Shown: one piece after another, positions 7,610-14,690 of the stretch | Position numbering within the stretch: the first letter of the stretch is position 1 | How the letters are laid out: each line of letters starts with the position of its first letter | Assembly (NCBI GenBank): GCA_003151595.1 | Contig: PLXW01000180.1 | Span: 672-30,778 of the forward strand | Reading direction: 5' to 3' | Origin: Myxococcales bacterium | GTDB taxonomy: Bacteria; Myxococcota; Polyangia; Polyangiales; Polyangiaceae | DNA: 30,107 nucleotides | Made by a program: the position numbers and the translations under genes | The notes under the pieces: model-generated | Told to the model about the DNA's origin: nothing | Database searches by the model: none | What the model saw: only the letters and a program-made list of their open reading frames with translations

Positions 7610-8433
7610 GATCGCACCTGCTGCGCCGGCGGCGCGTAGTCGAGTGAGCCGCCCACACAGGCGCGGAGGAGGTCTTGAACCTCGCCTTTGTGACCGAGCT
7701 TCTCGGCCGCCGTCGCGAGGAAAAGCTTGCTGTCGAGGCCCAGCTTCTTCGCCAGCTGCTGCTCGGCGTCGAGCTTCGACCACGCCAGGTGCAAGAGGCC
7801 GAAGAACGACTCGAGCACCCCCTCGCCCTTCACGGCGCTGGCTTTGAAGACCGGCTCTCTCCCCTTCTTCGCCAAGGTCTCGATGTCGGCGTCGCTCCGG
7901 ACGTTGGGCATGTCGCGCTTGTTGAACTGTATGATGAGCGGGAGGGTCTTCACGCTGAGGCCGAGCTCCTTCAAGTTCGATCGCAGATCGAGGAACGACG
8001 CGGCGTTGTTCTCGGTCTCGGCGAGCTGCGAGTCGGCGATGAAGGCGACGCCGTCGGCCCCTTGGAGCACGAGCCTTCGGGTCGCCGAGTGGAGGACCTG
8101 GCCGGGGACGGTGAACACCTTGATGCGCAAGCTCATCGCGCCGGCGCTCGAGGGGCGCGCGCCGGCAGTGCTGGCGCGATCGCCGGTCGTCGGCCTGTCG
8201 CCCGTGGCGGTCGTTCGTGACGCGCGCCCGTCGCCTTCGGCCTTGAACACGAGCGGCAGCATGTCGAAGAAGAGCGTGCGGTCGTCCTTCGTCTCGAGCG
8301 TCATGAGGCGCCCGCGCGAGTCCTCGTTAGTGAGCTGATGAAGCGCACGGAGGTTCGTCGTCTTTCCGCTGAGCGCGGGCCCGTAATACACGAGCTTGAT
8401 GGTCACTTCACGAGCGGCAAAGTTCAGCTGCAC
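7606..8433 (-). CDS. MglA-like small Ras-type GTPase with an insertion
   Basis: 275 residues. The N-terminus NFAAREVTIKLVYYGPALSGKTTNL (P-loop ~18-26) followed by DRTLFFDMLPL closely follows MglA, the polarity switch of gliding Myxococcota. Next come the TVPGQV switch (~108-113), RLVLQGADGVAFIADSQ, and NKRD (~171-174) for guanine recognition. It differs from MglA (about 195 aa) in two ways. A ~34-residue low-complexity Thr/Ala/Arg/Gly stretch (~66-99) is inserted between the FDMLPL strand and the PGQ strand. A ~55-residue C-terminal extension (~221-275) also contains helices. The canonical mglB partner is absent, so this is a paralogue of the MglA superfamily rather than MglA itself. It is the first gene of the operon with the PocR kinase and thiL. 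Its ATG is preceded by the shared 100-nt divergent region. Confidence 0.88.
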   Translation of the reverse strand: MQLNFAAREVTIKLVYYGPALSGKTTNLRALHQLTNEDSRGRLMTLETKDDRTLFFDMLPLVFKAEGDGRASRTTATGDRPTTGDRASTAGARPSSAGAMSLRIKVFTVPGQVLHSATRRLVLQGADGVAFIADSQLAETENNAASFLDLRSNLKELGLSVKTLPLIIQFNKRDMPNVRSDADIETLAKKGREPVFKASAVKGEGVLESFFGLLHLAWSKLDAEQQLAKKLGLDSKLFLATAAEKLGHKGEVQDLLRACVGGSLDYAPPAQQVRS

Positions 8434-8533
8434 GTGTCTCTATCCCTCTGGGTTCGTGATCGCCTGCGGACGCCCGCCCGCCCTGGGAGCAACGGCATAA
8501 AGGACGCGGCAACGATCATGGTATCAGGAGATC
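8434..8533. promoter_or_regulatory. Divergent promoter region, GTPase operon / bcp
   Basis: 100 nt lie between the start of the GTPase operon (minus) and bcp (plus). It must hold both promoters, but no pair of boxes close to the sigma70 consensus stands out. The last 12 nt contain AGGAG, the ribosome binding site of bcp. Confidence 0.4.
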
Positions 8534-9091
8534 ATGCTGAGCGAAGGGGACAAGGCGCCTGCGTTCGATCTCGAGGCCGACGACGGCAAGCGGGTCACGC
8601 TGAAGAGCACGCTGAAGGATGACGGGTTCGTCGTCCTCTACTTCTATCCGAAGGACAACACACCGGGCTGTACGCGCGAAGCTCAAAGCTTCACTGCGGC
8701 CAAGCGCAAGCTTGCCGCCGCGGGGGCGACGGTCCTTGGTGTGTCGAAGGACTCCACCAAGAGCCACTGTGGGTTCAAAGAGAAATACGCGCTCGACTTC
8801 GCGCTGCTGAGCGATCCCGATCTCGTCGTGCACCGCGCGTACGGCGCCTACGGCGAGAAGATGATGTACGGGAAGAAGATCCTGGGGACGATCCGGAGCA
8901 CGTTCCTCATCGACGGCAAGGGGCGGATCGCGCGGGTGTGGAACCGCGTGAAGGTGGACGGGCACGTCGAGCAGGTGCTCGAGGCGATGGGGGCGCAGGG
9001 CGAAGCGAAGGCGGGCGCGAAGGCGAACGTGAACGTCAAGGCGGGCGCGAAGGCGAAGGCGGGCGCGAAGGCGAAGGGCAAGAAGGGGTGA
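8534..9091 (+). CDS. bcp: Bcp/PrxQ-type peroxiredoxin with Lys/Ala/Gly tail
   Basis: 185 residues from ATG with AGGAG upstream. It is a thiol peroxidase reducing hydrogen peroxide and organic hydroperoxides in the cytoplasm, recycled by thioredoxin. It has YFYPKDNTPGCTREAQSF with the peroxidatic Cys46. The E. coli-type resolving Cys five residues later is replaced by Gln51. A second cysteine, Cys79 in SHCGFKEKY, sits where some PrxQ proteins carry the resolving Cys on helix alpha-3, so an atypical two-cysteine mechanism is likely (inference). LLSDPDLVVHRAYGAYGEK and STFLIDGKG are family-typical. Residues ~154-185 are an added tail of KAGAKAK-like repeats, encoded by three copies of a 20-nt repeat. 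The tail is basic and could bind nucleic acid or membranes. A membrane-protein gene starts 4 nt after the stop. Confidence 0.93.
   Translation: MLSEGDKAPAFDLEADDGKRVTLKSTLKDDGFVVLYFYPKDNTPGCTREAQSFTAAKRKLAAAGATVLGVSKDSTKSHCGFKEKYALDFALLSDPDLVVHRAYGAYGEKMMYGKKILGTIRSTFLIDGKGRIARVWNRVKVDGHVEQVLEAMGAQGEAKAGAKANVNVKAGAKAKAGAKAKGKKG
9008..9075 (+). repeat. Three direct copies of a 20-nt unit in the bcp tail
   Basis: The unit AAGGCGGGCGCGAAGGCGAA occurs at 9008-9027, 9038-9057 and 9056-9075, in frame, and encodes the KAGAKA(K/N) tail of the peroxiredoxin. Perfect copies suggest recent expansion by slippage or recombination, so tail length may vary among strains. Confidence 0.85.
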
Positions 9092-9095
9092 CGGG

Positions 9096-10157
9096 GTGAT
9101 CGAAGCGGCCGTCGTTTGGATCGCGGAGAGCGGGTCGACGGGGTCGACGGCTGGTCTCGGTGCGACGCCGAGCGAGGACGCGAAGCGATCGCTCGAGGCG
9201 TGGGCAAGAGCGCGCGGCGTGAAGCTCGTCACCCCGGGCGAGGACGTCGGGATCGCGAAGACGATCGATTGGAGCGCCGGCGAGAACGTCGAGAGCGCGA
9301 TCGCGCGGGCGCGCGAGGCGCTGGCGGGGCTCGACTTCGAGGCGACGGAGAAGGCGCTGGGAGAGGCGGAGGCGACGTTGCGCGATCACGCCGAGCTGCC
9401 GCACGCCGCGTGGCTGCGGGCCGAGGTCGAGCGCGTGTGGTCGTCGCGATGGCTGCGCGCCAAGGACGAGGCGCGAGCGAAGCGCGCATGGCAGAGGGGC
9501 GCCGCGCTCGACGGCGGACGTGCGCCCGGGCTGGGTGAGAAAGCGTTCGACGCCGAGGCGACGATCACGGCGACGATTCGCCTCGAAGGGGCGAGCGACG
9601 GCGCGTCGATGCGCCTGGATGGAGCGCCGATCGCGTCGGGTGATGTGAGCCGCGGCGAGGGAGAGCACGCGCTCGTCGTGGTGCGTGGCGACGGATCGAT
9701 CGCGTCGTCGGCGTGGATCTCGCTGGCGCAAGGGAGCATCGTGCACGCGCAAGCGCCGAGCGCGCCGTCGTGCTCGCAAGGCGACGTGAAGCGCGCGCGA
9801 CTCCTCGGCGATGCGATCGTGGCGAAGGGCGTTCAATGCGGGCACTGGGTCGCGGCGATCGCGATGGACCCGGGCGTCGTCCGCGTGGCGACGTGCGAGG
9901 GCGAGTCGTGCGGGCCGCTCGTGGAGTGGCGCGTGACGTCGTCGTCGTCGTGGACGTACGCGCCAACGGTCCCGGGCGCGGGATCAGGCTCGGCCCAGGA
10001 GTCACACTCGCATTGGCCGGCGTGGGCGACCTGGACGCTGGCGGGCGTGGGGGTCGCCGGCGCGACGATCGCGATCATTGCCGCCGCGGGCGCCTTCAAG
10101 AGCGCGCCCACCGAAACGCACTTCGTGAACGGTGGACTTCAGATTCATTCCTTCTGA
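9096..10157 (+). CDS. PEGA-like membrane-anchored protein of unknown function
   Basis: 353 residues from a GTG, 4 nt after bcp, probably on the same transcript. Residues ~60-150 are helical and charged, possibly TPR-like (ESAIARAREALAGLDFEATEKAL). Residues ~155-215 resemble a PEGA-type beta domain (SMRLDGAPIASGDV ... GEGEHALVVVRGDG). A Cys-containing region follows (~225-272, four cysteines), then a Ser-rich stretch (~281-306) and one hydrophobic helix (WATWTLAGVGVAGATIAIIA, ~310-334) near the C-terminus. No clear signal peptide is seen, which is odd for a cysteine- and PEGA-bearing protein; an alternative start or tail anchoring is possible. I recognise this layout from Myxococcota proteins of unknown function, but not a named gene. 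Confidence 0.65.
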   Translation: MIEAAVVWIAESGSTGSTAGLGATPSEDAKRSLEAWARARGVKLVTPGEDVGIAKTIDWSAGENVESAIARAREALAGLDFEATEKALGEAEATLRDHAELPHAAWLRAEVERVWSSRWLRAKDEARAKRAWQRGAALDGGRAPGLGEKAFDAEATITATIRLEGASDGASMRLDGAPIASGDVSRGEGEHALVVVRGDGSIASSAWISLAQGSIVHAQAPSAPSCSQGDVKRARLLGDAIVAKGVQCGHWVAAIAMDPGVVRVATCEGESCGPLVEWRVTSSSSWTYAPTVPGAGSGSAQESHSHWPAWATWTLAGVGVAGATIAIIAAAGAFKSAPTETHFVNGGLQIHSF

Positions 10158-10291
10158 CGCGCGTCTAACCGGCGTTGCGGACGCCAGAGGCCGTCATTAC
10201 GTTCTGTGGTTGCACGGCAGATCGCCGCACGTCCTTGCACGTATCTCAATCTTGGGACGCGCTCGTCACGACAGAAGAGGTCGCACACGCC

Positions 10292-11182
10292 ATGGCACAA
10301 GCCCCCGAGCTCGATTTCGACGGCTTCGTTTCCCGCAAGAAGAGCGCCCCGCGTGACCCCGACGCCCCCGACGGGCACGAGTACGCCTACCGCTTCGACC
10401 GCAAGACGCGCGAGACGTTCGAGCGGATGCGACCGGTCGACATCGTCGTCAGAAAGACGGTGACGATGTTCAAGAACGCCTGGCGCAATCAGCTGCTGGG
10501 CGAGTCGGTGAAGGTCAGCGACCGGCAGTTCCCGCGCATTCAACGGATCGCGGAAGAGTGCGCCGCCACGCTCAACATCGCGACGCCCACCATCTACGTC
10601 GTCAATCGACCAACGTTGAACGCCGGCACGTACGGCACGAACGAAGAGTCGTTCATCTTGATTCACTCCGCGCTCGTCGATCACTTCAGCGATGAAGAGC
10701 TCCGCATCGTCATCGGTCACGAGTGCGGCCACATCCACAACGGTCACGTCGTCTACCTGACCGCGCTGCACTACCTCGTCGCGGTCGCCGGCGTCTTCGT
10801 GGCCTGGGTCGCGCAACCTGCGCTCGTCGCGCTCAAGGCGTGGAGTCGTCGCGCGGAGATCACGAGCGACCGCGCCGGGATGCTGTGCGCGAAAGACGCC
10901 GTCACGGCCGAGCGCGCCCTCACCAAGCTCGCGCTCGGATCGCGCAAGCTGTACGACGAGTTCAACCTCGAGGCGTTCCTCGAGCAGCACCAGGAAGGGC
11001 GCGAGGGGGTCGGCAAGTACATGGAGGTGTTCGCGTCGCATCCGTGGTTACCGAAGCGGGTGCTGGCGATGCGCGAGTTCGCGCAGAGCGCCGTGTACCG
11101 GAGCGCCATTGGGCTCGAAGGGGGAAGACCGATGAGCGAAGTCGACGATCGCGTGGCCGCGCTACTCAAGGGAGACGCGTGA
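10292..11182 (+). CDS. M48-family membrane zinc metallopeptidase
   Basis: 296 residues from the ATG at 10292, chosen because the conserved sequence starts soon after and AGAAGAGG lies upstream; the frame is open earlier but without conserved content. It carries the zinc motif HECGHIHNGH (~142-151) with catalytic Glu143, and the third ligand is probably Glu in SRRAEITSDRAG (~189), the usual M48 layout. A hydrophobic stretch (~154-181) follows the active site as in HtpX/OMA1-like members, making it membrane-associated. NAGTYGTNEESFILIHSALVD is the strand and edge segment before the active-site helix. The C-terminus (FASHPWLPKRVLAMREF) is typical of the family. Its TGA overlaps the ATG of the dynamin gene by 1 nt (TGATG), with GGGAG inside its own end, so the two are very likely co-translated. 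Confidence 0.9.
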   Translation: MAQAPELDFDGFVSRKKSAPRDPDAPDGHEYAYRFDRKTRETFERMRPVDIVVRKTVTMFKNAWRNQLLGESVKVSDRQFPRIQRIAEECAATLNIATPTIYVVNRPTLNAGTYGTNEESFILIHSALVDHFSDEELRIVIGHECGHIHNGHVVYLTALHYLVAVAGVFVAWVAQPALVALKAWSRRAEITSDRAGMLCAKDAVTAERALTKLALGSRKLYDEFNLEAFLEQHQEGREGVGKYMEVFASHPWLPKRVLAMREFAQSAVYRSAIGLEGGRPMSEVDDRVAALLKGDA

Positions 11183-12951
11183 TGCTCGAAGGATTCCGCG
11201 AGAAGAAGGACGAGGTCGCGCGCGCCGTCTCGGAGCTGGTCGAGGTCGCACGCGACGTGGGCGCCAGGAGCATCGGCGAGCGCGTCTCGCGCGACCTGGT
11301 CACGAAGCTCGCCGAAGATCGCTTCCACCTCGTCGTCGTGGGCGAGTTCAATCACGGCAAGTCGACGTTCGTGAACGCGCTGCTGGGCGAGAACGTGCTC
11401 GCCACCGGCGTGACGCCGACGACGGCGTCGATCCATCACTTGAAATGGGCCGCGCGCCCGGAGGCGACGGTCGTGTACGCGACCGGCAAGCGCGAGACGA
11501 TCGACTTCGAGCGCGCGCGGTCATTCGCCGTCGGCGGCGGCGCCGAAGCGAACGACGTCGACTTCCTCGAGATCGGTTACCCCTCGGCGCTGCTCGAGGA
11601 GCGCATCCTGCTCGTCGACACGCCAGGCGTGAACGACCTGTCGCTCCAGCGCGCCGACATCACGTACAGCTACATTCCGCGCGCCGACGCGGTGCTGTTC
11701 CTCCTCGACGCCGGGCAGATCCTGAAAGAGAGCGAGCGAGTTTTCCTTCAGGAGAAATTGCTCAAGGCCTCGCGCGACAAGATCGTGTTCGTGATCACGA
11801 AGTGGGATGTGCTGAACGCGAGCGAGCAGGCCGAAGCGCTGGCGTACGCGCGGCTTCAGCTGGCGAAGCTGGTGAAGGAGCCGATGGTGTTCCCGGTGAG
11901 CGCCGAGAGCGCGCTGGCCAAAGGCGAGGCGCGCGACGCGAGCGGGATGAACGCGCTGCTCGATTACCTGACGCGCTTCCTCGCCGAAGAGCGCGGGCGC
12001 ATCTTGCTCGACAACGCGCTGGGCGAAGGGCTCTCTGTCGGCGATCTGCTGGCGCGCGGCGTCGACGCGCGGCGCCGGGCGATCGCGATGAAGAGCGAGG
12101 AGCTCGATCGACGGATCGCGATGCTGGAGCAGGACCTCGCGGGGCAGGCAGGGACGATCGAGCAGCGGCGGGTGAAGATCCGCGAAGAGGTGCAGGGGAT
12201 CCGCGTGGGCGCGCGAAAAGATCTCGAGCGCTTCGTCGACGACGTGACGCGGCAGCTCCCGCACGTGATCGAGTCGGCGAAGGCCGGCGCGCTGAAGGAC
12301 TACCTGCCGGCGTTCCTGGAAGACACGTTCCGTACGTGGGCCGAGGCCGAGTCGAAGGAGATCGCGGCGTCGCTCGAAGCGCTCGCGGAGCGGACGATCG
12401 CGCTCGTTCGCGAAGACGCGCACGACACGGCCAAGCGCGTGGCCGAGACGCTGGGGAGCGATCCCAAGCGGCTCGACGTGCACGTCGACACGCTCTCGTA
12501 CGACGTCGGCGTGGTCGCGCTCTTCACGGTCGGCATCGGCGTGATGTTCGCGAACCTGCTTCTCGGCGGCCTCTTGACCGCGGCCGCGCCGGTGCTGGCG
12601 CTCGTGCTGAAGAGCAAGGCCGACGAGGAGTACCGGAAGAAGGCGCTGGAAGCCGCGCCGGGCGTGTTGCGTGCGGTCGGCGAGAAAATCGGGCCGAAGC
12701 TCGACGCGATGATCGACGAAGTGGCGCAGAAGCTCGACGCCTGGGTCGTGGCCGCGGGGCACGAGCTGCATCGCGAGGTGCTCGAGGTGCTGCACGCGAC
12801 GCGCGACGCGCGCGCGCAGGGAACGGGCGACGAAGCGGAGGCGCGGCGCCTGGTGGACGCGCAGTCGGCGCGGTTGGACGGCGCGATGAAGCGGATCACC
12901 GAGCTGCGCGCGGGGCTGTGGGTGGCGCGGGTTCGGGTCGAAGAGAACTGA
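11182..12951 (+). CDS. Bacterial dynamin-like GTPase
   Basis: 589 residues. The GTPase domain has G1 GEFNHGKSTFVNALLG (~54-69), the switch threonine region TGVTPTTASI, G3 DTPGVND (~145-151) and G4 TKWD (~206-209). The PTTASI and NDLSL features are typical of dynamin-like proteins rather than translational GTPases. A long helical region follows (~285-440), including a coiled-coil-like stretch (SEELDRRIAMLEQDLAGQ). A hydrophobic hairpin (GVVALFTVGIGVMFANLL then GGLLTAAAPVLALVL, ~442-476) should insert in the membrane, as the paddle of bacterial dynamins does. A C-terminal helical bundle completes the stalk. Family members remodel or fuse membranes upon GTP hydrolysis. The gene begins inside the stop codon of the M48 peptidase gene and converges on thrB. 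Confidence 0.92.
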   Translation: MLEGFREKKDEVARAVSELVEVARDVGARSIGERVSRDLVTKLAEDRFHLVVVGEFNHGKSTFVNALLGENVLATGVTPTTASIHHLKWAARPEATVVYATGKRETIDFERARSFAVGGGAEANDVDFLEIGYPSALLEERILLVDTPGVNDLSLQRADITYSYIPRADAVLFLLDAGQILKESERVFLQEKLLKASRDKIVFVITKWDVLNASEQAEALAYARLQLAKLVKEPMVFPVSAESALAKGEARDASGMNALLDYLTRFLAEERGRILLDNALGEGLSVGDLLARGVDARRRAIAMKSEELDRRIAMLEQDLAGQAGTIEQRRVKIREEVQGIRVGARKDLERFVDDVTRQLPHVIESAKAGALKDYLPAFLEDTFRTWAEAESKEIAASLEALAERTIALVREDAHDTAKRVAETLGSDPKRLDVHVDTLSYDVGVVALFTVGIGVMFANLLLGGLLTAAAPVLALVLKSKADEEYRKKALEAAPGVLRAVGEKIGPKLDAMIDEVAQKLDAWVVAAGHELHREVLEVLHATRDARAQGTGDEAEARRLVDAQSARLDGAMKRITELRAGLWVARVRVEEN

Positions 12952-12957
12952 TCGCGG

Positions 12958-13929
12958 TCAGGCGACGTCGAGCACGCGCCGCAGGCCAGCGTCGCCGAGC
13001 TCTTCGAGCGTGCGGAGGCGCATCGCGAACCGGCGCCAGTCCTTGATCACGCGCGCGCCGATCCCGCGCTTCATCGCGTAGTCGGTGATGCGCGTGATCG
13101 TGAAGCGCGTGGCGGCGAAGCACCCTTCGGCGAGGAGCGCGTCGCGATCTCCCGGCTCGAGCTCGCGCACCGAGCGATAGCCGGAGGCGATCCCGCGCGC
13201 GATGCGTTCGTCGAGCCCGTCGCCGAACGACCACGAGAGGACCAGGACCATCAAGTCGAACGCGAACGCGCCGCGCGACGCGCTCTCGAAATCGAGGAGA
13301 GCTGCCACCTCACCGTCGGGTGACCAGAGGACATTGTCGCGAAAGAGGTCGCCGTGGACGAGGCCCATCGGCGCGCGCTGTCGCTCAGCGCGTGTGCTCC
13401 ACGCTTCGAGCTTCTGCGCCAGGACGGGAGCCTGCGACGCCAGCTCGGGATCGTCGGCGCCGGCGATCGTCGTGAGGCGCGTACGCAGATCCTCGACGCG
13501 GAACCGCCCGGCGCCGATCGGGACCCCCTCCCCCGCCACGTGAACCCGCGCCAGCTCGGCGCCGACCTTCCAGGCGTCCGCCGCCGTCACCCCCGCCTGG
13601 CAACGCATCCCCCCTTCGCGCCACGGAAAGACCGCGACCGGCTTTCCGGCGATACGAATCTCTTCAGCGCCCGCGACCGTCGCCAGCGGCGCCGGCGTCC
13701 GCACGCCCCGCGACTCGAGATGTGCCAGCATCCGCGCTTCGTCGGCCGCGCCCGCCGCGTCCTGCTCCTCGTAGATCCGAACGAAAAAGCGGCCCAAATC
13801 GCACTCGAAAGCGTAGTTCGAGTTCACGCTCCCGGCCGGGATTCCTTTCACCGCGCGGGTCGATCCGAGGCCGTAGGCACGCGCGATCCGGGAGGCGCTT
13901 GCGTCGTCGAGCGGCGTGAATACTCCCAT
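12958..13929 (-). CDS. thrB: Homoserine kinase, aminoglycoside-phosphotransferase fold
   Basis: 323 residues from ATG with GGGA 7 nt upstream. MGVFTPLDDASASRIARAYG and KGIPAGSVNSNYAFE match the ThrB type found in Pseudomonas and alpha-proteobacteria, not the GHMP-type E. coli enzyme. The kinase core has the catalytic loop HGDLFRDN (192-199) and the metal-binding LDFE (~212-215). It phosphorylates homoserine in the threonine pathway. An extra 29 in-frame codons upstream lack conservation and were left out. The rest of the thr pathway is not in the window. The gene converges on the dynamin gene with a 6-nt gap and is divergent from the helical-protein gene. Confidence 0.88.
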   Translation of the reverse strand: MGVFTPLDDASASRIARAYGLGSTRAVKGIPAGSVNSNYAFECDLGRFFVRIYEEQDAAGAADEARMLAHLESRGVRTPAPLATVAGAEEIRIAGKPVAVFPWREGGMRCQAGVTAADAWKVGAELARVHVAGEGVPIGAGRFRVEDLRTRLTTIAGADDPELASQAPVLAQKLEAWSTRAERQRAPMGLVHGDLFRDNVLWSPDGEVAALLDFESASRGAFAFDLMVLVLSWSFGDGLDERIARGIASGYRSVRELEPGDRDALLAEGCFAATRFTITRITDYAMKRGIGARVIKDWRRFAMRLRTLEELGDAGLRRVLDVA

Positions 13930-14051
13930 TAATCGTTCCCAATCGTTCTCGCCCCGAGCATCCTCGCTCACTCCTTTGTGGACGTCGAGCGCGAGTGGGT
14001 GGTAATGGGCGAGCAAGATCGCGCGATTGCGTGCGAGCGCGAAACCGTGAG
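13930..14051. promoter_or_regulatory. Divergent region between thrB and the helical-protein gene
   Basis: 122 nt that should carry both promoters. I see no convincing -35/-10 pair. The GGGA site before thrB is the only clear signal. Confidence 0.3.
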
Positions 14052-14684
14052 ATGAGCCCTAACGCGATGGCGACGACCAAAAAAGCCTCCAAAAAAGATG
14101 CGACCAAGGGGAGCTCCCCGGCCGCGAGTGCAACCGCCAAAGTGGATCCGAAGGACGCCGGCAAGCGGAAGCTCGGCCTGCGTGGAGCTGCCCCCTGGGC
14201 GGCACGCCACGCTGCCAAGCACGCCGCCGAAGCGCGTGCTCGTGCGGCCGAGCCGCCGCTTCCCGGGAGCGCGCGCGCGACGATTCGCACGCCGACGGGA
14301 GCCGACGACATCAAGGCCAAGATCGGCGACCTGCACAACGCAGTCGTGCAGATCAAAGGCCTCCGCAAGAACCTGAACAAAGGGTTCTTCGAGATCGGCA
14401 ACGTCCTGCGCGACATCCAAGCGCGTCGCCTCTACGAGGCGAAGGGGTTCGGCACGTTCGAGGCCTTCCTCGAGCGCGAGATCGACCTCGGCAAGACGAC
14501 CAGCCTGCGCCTCGTGAAGACCTCGCAGGTCTTCCAGAAGCAAGCGGCGCTCGACTACGGGATGGACCGCGTGTTCAACGCGCTCATCGCGCTCGAGACT
14601 CCGCCGGAGGAATTGCTCTCGGGCAAGCTCCCGCCGGCGCCGCTGTCGGCCCCGTCGCTTCCGCTCAAGCCCCCGGGTCGCTGA
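14052..14684 (+). CDS. Basic-tailed helical protein, possibly DNA-associated
   Basis: 210 residues from ATG at 14052 (an in-frame ATG at 14067 is possible). Residues 1-70 are a Lys/Ala/Ser-rich, histone-H1-like tail (TTKKASKKDATKG, ARHAAKHAAEARARA). The core (~92-185) is helical: LHNAVVQIKGLRKNLNKGFF, then EIGNVLRDIQARRLYEAKGFGTFEAFLE and TTSLRLVKTSQVFQ. The order of helices recalls DUF3102-like or ParB-related helix-turn-helix segments, where a residue run like GFGTFEAFL precedes a recognition-type helix. The C-terminus is Pro-rich. It is probably a nucleoid- or DNA-associated regulator, but this is inference; no exact family is recognised. It is transcribed away from thrB and converges on the receiver-kinase gene. 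Confidence 0.65.
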   Translation: MSPNAMATTKKASKKDATKGSSPAASATAKVDPKDAGKRKLGLRGAAPWAARHAAKHAAEARARAAEPPLPGSARATIRTPTGADDIKAKIGDLHNAVVQIKGLRKNLNKGFFEIGNVLRDIQARRLYEAKGFGTFEAFLEREIDLGKTTSLRLVKTSQVFQKQAALDYGMDRVFNALIALETPPEELLSGKLPPAPLSAPSLPLKPPGR

Positions 14685-14690
14685 GCGCCG

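Noticed and set aside
5193..7658. A long open frame that would fuse kinase-shadow sequence to ThiL
   Set aside because: The upstream part reads as Arg/Ala-rich nonsense in this frame while the kinase is intact in another. ThiL starts cleanly at the GTGA overlap, so there is no fusion.
13930..14016. Longer start for thrB with 29 extra residues
   Set aside because: The added residues (MLAHYHPLALDVHKG...) are not family-like, and the ATG at 13929 has a GGGA at normal spacing.
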